64,000 nucleotides of DNA from Takakia lepidozioides (taxonomy: Eukaryota; Streptophyta; Takakiopsida; Takakiales; Takakiaceae), in the NCBI GenBank assembly GCA_030704615.1, contig CM060732.1, positions 45,427,053 through 45,491,052 of the forward strand, given 5' to 3'. This document shows, piece by piece, positions 57,163-64,000 of this stretch (positions are counted from its first letter, which is position 1; each line of letters begins with the position of its first letter). Both the position numbers and the translations under genes were made by a program. The notes beneath the pieces are model-generated. The model did not search any database. It had not been told where the DNA came from and saw only the letters and a list, made by a program, of their open reading frames with translations.

Positions 57163-57870
57163 ATGCCCGATAAATTTGATGGGACGAGATCAAGATTTCG
57201 CGATTTTGTTCAACAAGTACGACTGTTCCTACGACTACATCCACAACGCTATCCCGATGAAGGTATTCAAGTGGGATTCGTGGGCACCCTTCTGTCAGGC
57301 ACTGCCCTATCTTGGTTTGCACCGCTATTAGGAAAAAAATCGCATTTACTATACAATTTTGAAGCATTTATGTCCGAGTTCACTGCAACGTTTGGAGAAA
57401 ATGATAAAGAGAGAGTTGCAGAAACAAAGATGCAAAATCTTCGACAACGAGCACGTCCTGCTTCCGTTTACGTTGCCGAATTTCGACAACTTGCATGCGA
57501 CCTCGACTGGAATGAGAAGAACCTCATTAGTCAGTTTCGATGTGGACTAAAAGATGATGTAAAAGATTTATTGCTAACAATGCCAAACGTGAGCACACTG
57601 AGTGAATTCATCACCCAAGTCATTGTATGCGATAATCGTTTATTCGAAAGACGTCAAGAGAAACGATCTGGATGGTCTACGACGCATCATATCACTGCTA
57701 CTACGACACCAAACACAACGATCCATCAGACATCCAGTAGTGATCCTATGCAGATTGATGTTGTCCGATTCAAGCCATTGACGCCACAAGAAAAACAAAG
57801 ACGGCGCTCGAATGGATTATGCCTCTATTGCGGATAAGAAGATCACATAGCATTAAACTGCCCCAACAAG
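57163..57870 (+). pseudogene. Chromovirus gag with stop in its zinc knuckle
   Basis: MPDKFDGTRSRFRDFVQQV, LSGTALSWFAPLL, FEAFMSEFTATFGENDK, YVAEFRQLACDLDWNE and ISQFRCGLKDDVKDLL give a standard Ty3 capsid domain. The nucleocapsid CCHC knuckle is CLYCG, stop (TAA at 57835-57837), ED, then HIALNC, so the stop lies between the second Cys and the His. Confidence 0.85.
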
Positions 57871-57959
57871 AGAAAATTCAAAACTCGGGGCACAACTCAA
57901 GTGTTCGATACGAGGAGGTCGGAAAACGAAGATGTCCGATCACACTATGGACCATGCGG

Positions 57960-59265
57960 CTGGACACCACAAATTCTTTACCGAAAAAAAGTCTTTTTCT
58001 ACCTCCAGACCCTGCACCTTGCTTCACAGTTCCGGTAAAAATCAGAGTGCAAAATCGAGATATTACTGTAGAAGCACTTTTGGACTCAGGAGCTTCAGCT
58101 TGTTTTATGGACAAAAACTTTGCGAAGCAAAACAATTTAATGCTAGTAAAGAAGAAACTATCGGCTCCCGTTGAAGTCATCAATGGACGACCATTAGCAT
58201 CAGGAAATGTCGACCATGAAACTCGACTACTTGAAGTGAAGCTTAAAGATCAAGCATCACATATTGTTTTCAATGTCATCCAGTCTCCAACGAATCATGT
58301 GATCCGTGGATTTCCCTGGTTCGTACTTCTCAATCCCGACATCGACTGGCGATCGCAAAAAATTTCTGCAAAACAAAAATGTAGAAATAGTAAAGGTATT
58401 CAACCCCTATTCCTTGGAGCTAGAGCTTTTATGAGAGCTACCAAAAAGGAGGCGACATTTGCACTTTATGCGACTCCGATCAAGACCACAACAGACAAAG
58501 GTACTTCAACATTACCCGCTCAATATGAAGATTTCAAATATGTCTTCGAGAAGAAAAATGCAGACATATTGTCAGAACATTGACCTTATGACTGTGCAAT
58601 TGAGTTACAATAATGAGCCCAACCACCATTCGGCCCAATCTATAACTTATCCCAGACGGAGTTGGCTGCATTACGTGAATACATTGATGAAAATTTGTCG
58701 AAGCACTTCATCCGACATTCAAAATCACCCGCGGGGGCGCCTATCTTGTTTGTGAAAAAGAAGGATGGATCATTATGCATGTGTATCGATTATCGCGGCC
58801 TCAACAAAGTCACAATCAAGAATCGTTATCCGTTGCCGCTGATTTCTGGGCTTCTCGACCAGCTAGGACGAGCGAAGATTTTCACCAAAATCGACTTGAG
58901 ATGAGCTTATAACCTTGTACGGATAAAAGAAGGAGACAAATGGAAAACAGCTTTTCGAACAAGGTATGGACATTTTAAATATAGTGTTATGTCTTTCGGT
59001 CTTACAAATGCTCTAGCAATTTTCCAACATATGATGAATGACATCTTTCGAGAATTTTTAGATGACTTTGTAGTCATCTATTTGGACGACATTTTGATAT
59101 TTTCACAGAATGAAGAAGAACATGGCCGCCTTGTACGCCTTGTCCTTGATAAATTAAGAGAAAAATGACTATATGCCAAGTTGGAGAAATGTCTTTTTCA
59201 TCAATCTGAGGTCGAATTTCTGGGCTACATTATTTCCGACAAAGACGTCTTTATGGATCAGAAGA
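57960..59265 (+). pseudogene. Chromovirus protease and reverse transcriptase
   Basis: Protease with ALLDSGASACFMD near 58075-58110, then a linker to a TGA at about 58581. RT follows with [36 protein letters not shown] (then TGA at about 58902), [15 protein letters not shown] and the [10 protein letters not shown] catalytic motif near 59080. Another TGA is at about 59166. [15 protein letters not shown] ends the RT. Several reading-frame changes occur between these blocks. Confidence 0.8.
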
Positions 59266-59640
59266 AAATACAGCTTAGAAGCAGATGCATCGGACTTTGC
59301 ACTTGGCGCGGTACTCTCTCAATACGGTACAGATGGCCGACTCTACCCTGTTGGTTTTCGTTCTCGCAAATTTTTCGCTGCAGAGATCAATTATGAAATC
59401 CATGACAAAGAACTTCTAGCAATTATCGATGCTTTTGAGGAGTAGCGACATCTATTGGAGAGAGCTAAACATCATATCACTGTCTATACCGATAAAAAAA
59501 ACCTCGAATATTTATGAGTGTTCGTGTTTTGAATCGATGTCAAGCGAGATGGAGTATGTCACTAGCAAGGTTTGATTTTGTTATTACCTACCGTCCCGGA
59601 CATCTTCAAGGAAAACCAGATGCTCTTTCTCGACGATCGT
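59266..59640 (+). pseudogene. Chromovirus RNase H, joined to RT by a deletion
   Basis: [20 protein letters not shown] follows RT (MDQKKIQ) almost directly, without the usual connection region of about 100 residues. [20 protein letters not shown] and AIIDAFEE then stop (TAG at about 59443) and [18 protein letters not shown] follow. The end is [18 protein letters not shown]. Confidence 0.75.
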
Positions 59641-59849
59641 ATCTTGCGCCAAAACAATAGGATGTAGTTTTTGACCAACAAAAATCCATCATCCTGAAAC
59701 CAGCAAATCTCCAATTGAATATATTATCCATGTCCACCTATGATGATGCAGAGGTCATAAAAGAGATTTAGGAAGCACTGAAGAGCGACCATTTTACTAC
59801 GACACTACGAAGTCAACTAAATCAACCTTGAGACAACCCACATGTTATA

Positions 59850-60950
59850 AACGACTTCGAATTCAAAGACAGCTTACTTTACTTCAAGGGACTTCTCTAT
59901 GTACCTCCAGGACCTACACGACTTCGAATTCTTCAAACATGTCACGATCTTCCGGCTGCAGGACATTTCGGCTTCAACAAAATATTGGAGTTGATATCCA
60001 AGGACTATTGGTGGCCGCAGATGTGGAAACTCGTGAAAGAATTTATAAAATCTTGCGACACGTGTGCTAGAGCGAAGGGACAACGACATCGACCTTACGG
60101 CCATTTTCAACCATTACCCATTCCCAAGGGTCCATGGTCGTCCGTGTCTATGGACTTTATTACGGACCTTCCAATTTCCAAAACCACCGATTCAATCCTT
60201 GTTATTGTAGATCGTTTTATGAAGATGACACATTTCATTCCATGTAATAAGACGGTTACCGGCGAGGAAACTGCAAGACTCTTCCTCAATAATATCTACC
60301 GCATTCATGGACTCCCGAAGGACATCGTATCTGATCGAGGACCACAGTTCATATCAAATTTCTAGAGGGGATTATTTCACATATTTGATACTAAGATCAA
60401 CCTCTCTACAGCTAATCATCCACAGACTGATGATCAAACTGAACGTGTAAACTAGATTTTGGAGCAGTATCTTCGCTGTACGATAAATTATCACCAAGAT
60501 AATTGGACGGACCTTCTGTCATTGGCTGAGTTTGCCTACAACAACACTATATATTTTTCGACCAAACAAACTCCATTTTTTTCCAATTATGGTCATCATC
60601 CTCGAGCAAACCCTTTCCACATGAAAACTGTTGGAAGCTCTGCTGCAAAAAACCTTGCTACTCATCTTGCTACGATTCACAATGAGCTTACATCCCATCT
60701 CGCAGAAGCTCAAAAACAATACAAGGAGTATGCAGATCAACGTCGCCAACTCCAACCCCAGTTCAAGGTCGGAGATCGTGTGTGGCTTCTTCGACGGGAC
60801 ATACAAACCTCGCGACCATCAAAGAAGTTGGATTATCAACGCCTGGGATCATTCAAAATTATTCGACAAATAAATCCGGTCAGTTTTCGGCTTGAACTCC
60901 CACGAAGTATGCGCATCCATCCAGTCTTTCATGTTTCACTATTGGAGTTG
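59850..60950 (+). pseudogene. Chromovirus integrase
   Basis: HHCC zinc domain (CHDLPAAGHFG and SCDTCARAKG), core with VSMDFITDLP and IVSDRGPQF for the two Asp, and the Glu in LEQYLRCTINYHQDN. TAG stops are at 60363-60365 (after ISNF) and about 60453-60455 (before LEQYL). The C-terminal part with GDRVWLLRRDI and PVFHVSLLELYHP is intact. Confidence 0.85.
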
Positions 60951-60979
60951 TATCATCCATCGAATATTCCAGGGAGAGT

Positions 60980-61200
60980 TTCCGTACCATCTCCACCAAT
61001 CGAAGTCAATCAGGCAATTGAGTATGAAGTCGACGAAGTCCTAGACTCTCGCATCAAGTATAAACGTCTTGAGTATTTCGTACATTGGAAAGGCTACGAC
61101 ATCAGCGAACGAACGTGGGAACCTTCATCCAACCTCGTCAATGCCTCTAACAAAGTCCAAGAGTTTCATCAACAATATCCAGCTAAGCCCCGAGCTACAT
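60980..61200 (+). pseudogene. Integrase-linked chromodomain
   Basis: YEVDEVLDSRIKYKRLEYFV, HWKGYDISERTWEPSSNLVN: a chromodomain with aromatic positions Tyr (start), Trp (HWKGY) and Trp (RTWEP). It targets insertion to heterochromatin in chromoviruses. Confidence 0.85.
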
Positions 61201-61810
61201 GTCAAGGAGACGTCACAACAGTGATGTCAGTCAAGCTAGCTTCAAGGAGAAGACTTCACATTCAATGTACCTAATACACGCTAAGGAGGGAGGAACACCA
61301 CACATTAGTATATATAGCTACAATTCCAACACTCTTGCATCTTGTATTGGTAGCATGGAGTCACAAGAACCAGATACATTGGAGTTGTCGCTTACCCAAC
61401 TACCAGATCAGCCGTTCCGACTTTCACGACCTTCAATATCACGCTGACGATCTCGAGACGATGGTCCACCAATGCGACGCGTACTTCCTCGTCTGGACCC
61501 CGTACAACGGCAAGTGGAGCCTACTCGAAGTCTGATAATTTGTTGGAGGTCGAGGCTTCGGACCCAGAGGGCAACGAAATCATGTTTGAAGGCAGCTTCG
61601 AAAATTAGAATGCTCAAATTATTGCGTGGTCCCAAGTTCAAGGTGTTGGACACTATCGATGGTTACATGGACCTATAAATCATTTGAGTCAAGAACGAAG
61701 AGCCGAATACTTGGCAAGTACCATTCGTCGGATTTTGGATTTTCTCCAACTCTAAGCAAGTCCAAGATTTTACCGCTCCTCGAGGAACTCGGAGCTAGAG
61801 GAGGGGGTGA

Positions 61811-62472
61811 TGTCACGGACATAGCCCATAGGAACTTACCAGGAGTAAATACCAGGAGTAAATACCAAAAGTTATCAAATTACCATGTTATCAAAAGTTA
61901 TCATGATTTACCGTGATTTACCATGATCTACCATGATTTACCATTACTTATCAAGTTACCGGGAGTTTATCAAATTATCAAGAGTAACTTGGGAAACTAC
62001 TCAAGAAGCTTCCTTTGGAGGAAACTTCTCCGTCAAGACACCTCCTTTGTTTAAGGAAGTTTCTCCATCAAGAAACCTTTGTTTAATCTTGGAGACTTCT
62101 CCAGCAAGAAACCTCCATAGGGGAAGCTTCTTGGGGAAGCTTCTTAGTAGTCAGTATATATAGGAGGCGAGACTGGACACTCTTCAGTCTCGCCAACACA
62201 AGTTCAAGCTACTCTTGTTCCAAGTCCAGTACTCCAGTCCAGCTTCCAGTATCCAGTCCAGTTTCCAGTATCTAGTATTCTAGTCCAGTTTCCAGCATTC
62301 CAGTATCCGAGTCGAGTTCCAGTATTTTGTACTCTTGTCCATTGTTATAAAGATCATCTTGATTCATGTTCACCTACCATGTATTCGGCCACGCCGACCT
62401 TGACTTCTTGTCTAGTCTTGTACCTCTAGTCTGATCTCTTGTTTGTATTCTGTCATGTTCTCGTCCTTGACA
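61811..62472 (+). repeat. 3' LTR, complete (662 bp)
   Basis: Starts TGTCACGGACATAGCCCATA and ends TTCTCGTCCTTGACA; inverted TGTCA/TGACA termini. Compared with the 5' LTR it carries small internal duplications (AGGAGTAAATACC twice; GGGGAAGCTTCTT twice; an extra CCAGTATCTAGTATTCTAGT). Confidence 0.95.
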
Positions 62473-62477
62473 TACAT
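62473..62477 (+). repeat. Target-site duplication (right)
   Basis: TACAT directly after the 3' LTR, identical to 56452-56456. Confidence 0.9.
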
Positions 62478-64000
62478 AACCATTGAGGGCGTTGATGTGT
62501 GTGAGACAGCTTGGTGGACAATTCACGGAATCGGTCGTTCAACCTACATGGAATACAAAAAACTAAGCAGAGAGGGTGTGGTTACATCGTTGCCCGGGAA
62601 TTCCGGAGTGAAACGGCCCTATCCACAAACTCGTCAAGCTGAAAGAAACTTAATGTCGATTATAAACGGAAATTCCGATCACATGCCTCATAAGACCCGT
62701 TGTATTAAAGACGGACGGAGAGATACTCTTCGAATTCTGCCACCTGAGCTGAACTGGAAAAAACTTCGTGAGGAGTGTAATGAGGTCAGTTTTTTTTTTT
62801 TTTTTTATCACTTTCCGAATTCTATATTTTTTGGGACCTTCTCTGTTTTGCTTCCACGCAATGTATCAGACCTCTCACTATTAAAGCTTGGGCGATTGCG
62901 CGAGGTTCATTTCCCCCTGTCTGTCTTGTAGGCGAATAAAATATGTGGGTTGAAGCCTATCTCCCAGGCAACCGTCAGCAGAATCAGACAATGGATTTTT
63001 CCCAATGTCGAGGTTAGAAAAAGTGGAAGCACGTTTGCCAAATGCACAGACTGTGAGATGCTCAAAGACCTAATCAAGAAGTCGGTCAAACGTAGCGATG
63101 AGCAGGCCTCGCACAAGAAAGCACTTGATAAGCACCTCAGGCTTCAGGAGTCTTGCAGGAGACTCTATCATAGCTGGAGGAATGAGTCAGCTATGATGTC
63201 GTCCGAGTTCCTCTGCATCATTCATGACAAGATGGATAATCGGAAAATAGCTGTTCCAAGGTTGCAAACGACGAACAAGATGGTCTTCGGCTTAGGTCAG
63301 CTTCCAATCTCGCTAACCGGCATGGTCACCCACGGCCACGGGGACGGAGCCTACGGACAGTACTCTCTGGACTTTTGGTTGGGAGACCCAAACTTCACGA
63401 TTGGCTCTCTAGCAAGATGCCTCTGCCAACTAGAGAAGCCATCTTGCTGCGAAAGTCGTAACATCTTTGACCACCCACCTCAGAATTCTTTTTTCGAATC
63501 TCTCATGTAGGGTAAATCGAGGTGTCTCGACGACCTGAAACCTTTCGGCGATAAGGAGAAGAAAAAAGGAAAAGTCCATCTTCCGCGAAGACTCTACCTG
63601 CAGTTGGACAACTGCATGAAGGAAAACAAAAATAGGTGGATGCTGGCTTTTCTGTCGTTCCTAACTGCAAGATGAGTGTTTGAGGAGATTCAGATGGGAT
63701 TTCTCATGGTTGGTCATACTCATGAGGACATCGACGGATTCTTCAATTATTTATCGAAGAAGCTAAAGCAAAACAACACCTACGTTCTCTCCGATCTTAT
63801 GAGGTTTTTTATGATCTCTCAAGATCTGCAATTTATTCCTCAAATAATTCAAGAGGTGTCAGATTTCAAGGCGTATGTGGACGGTTGCATTCTCGATGAA
63901 AAATATGCCTTAGTTGGGCAAACATAAATGCATGTATTTCGATTCTATGTAGATGAAGATGGTTGGTCTGTCATGAAGTTTAAGAAGTTTGCTACTGATT

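Larger units (their letters stand above)
56457..62472 (+). mobile_element. Ty3/gypsy chromovirus, LTR to LTR, decayed
   Basis: A 6016-bp LTR retrotransposon in plus orientation, bounded by TACAT target duplications. Order: 5' LTR, gag, protease, RT, RNase H, integrase, chromodomain, 3' LTR. The C-terminal chromodomain places it with the chromoviruses. It is dead: stops interrupt gag, RT, RNase H and integrase, about 100 residues between RT and RNase H are deleted near 59270, and the 3' part of the 5' LTR plus the primer-binding site is missing. Confidence 0.95.
56277..64000 (+). pseudogene. DUF7869-type transposon-related gene, interrupted and with stops; runs off the end
   Basis: Exon part A, 56277-56456: AVREINSKQCCNLQCCQYF, RTVYWGSSYDERRELGFDVP. 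Part B, 62473-62784: ITIEGVDVCETAWWTIHGIG, MPHKTRCIKDG. Intron 62785-62931 (GTCAGT...TTGTAG). Part C, 62932-64000: KICGLKPISQATVSRIRQW, KCTDCEMLKDL, IHDKMDNRK, GMVTHGHGDGAYGQYSLDFW, LYLQLDNCMKENKNRWMLAF and GFLMVGHTHEDIDGFF. The DN..KENKN and VGHTHEDID motifs define this family, which is nuclease-like and transposon-linked in many eukaryotes. The chromovirus insertion splits the exon. Three in-frame stops occur: TAG at 63508, TGA at 63673 and TAA at 63925, with the same frame open between them. Parts A and B are in frames differing by one once a single TACAT is kept. Confidence 0.75.

Overview
The window looks like nuclear DNA from a land plant. It has GT-AG introns, a plant eIF4B-like gene, a plant peroxisomal catalase, a chloroplast-targeted protein of the Arabidopsis At5g03900 type, PPR fragments and many LTR retrotransposons. 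The PPR consensus (HYFDSM, HFGCMVDL, GRLEEAEDFI-type motifs, KPNHITFVCVCNACASLGALEKG), a VLIG-type giant GTPase gene and a DUF7869-type gene suggest a non-seed plant (fern, lycophyte or bryophyte). That lineage is an inference; nothing here fixes the species.

Layout. 1-3.8 kb (minus): a multi-exon Transposase_24-like (En/Spm-associated) gene running into an FCP1/SCP1-like phosphatase domain with a frameshift. 4.0-8.0 kb: a Ty3/gypsy element in pieces, with protease/RT on plus and gag on minus, apparently one element with inverted halves. 8.65-9.54 kb: a CACAGCC-based minisatellite, followed by four diverged copies of a roughly 100-bp repeat. 10.8-12.7 kb: non-coding repeats and hairpins. 12.8-14.9 kb: minus-strand gag-protease joined directly to an LTR that is itself followed by a second gag start. 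15.5-17.0 kb: shuffled PPR pseudogene pieces.

18.5-24.9 kb: a large plus-strand gene with a WD40-like section and a VLIG-type G domain, carrying one frameshift and ending without a visible 3' part. 25.8-29.8 kb (minus): a complete 7-exon catalase gene of 491 codons plus stop. 32.1-38.1 kb (plus): an almost completely traceable 13-exon At5g03900-like plastid membrane protein gene. 39.2-40.5 kb (minus): an intronless, probably plastid-targeted LEA/coiled-coil protein.

40.5-50.2 kb is repeat-rich: a strong foldback, tRNA-derived SINEs, a PPR remnant, a 669-bp terminal-inverted-repeat element with a 10-bp target duplication, and a dispersed repeat shared with the 16.6-17.3 kb region. 50.3-51.7 kb (minus): the eIF4B-like gene with one frameshift. 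53.2-55.4 kb is non-coding with a perfect 22-bp palindrome. 55.5-64.0 kb: a DUF7869-type gene interrupted by a 6.0-kb chromovirus (56457-62472) with exact TACAT target duplications and also carrying three in-frame stops.

The housekeeping genes (catalase, At5g03900-like, LEA-like, eIF4B-like) form islands between decayed mobile DNA and do not form an operon or pathway. Both the catalase and the At5g03900-like gene keep clean frames and splice sites. The transposon-linked genes and the GTPase gene all show breaks.
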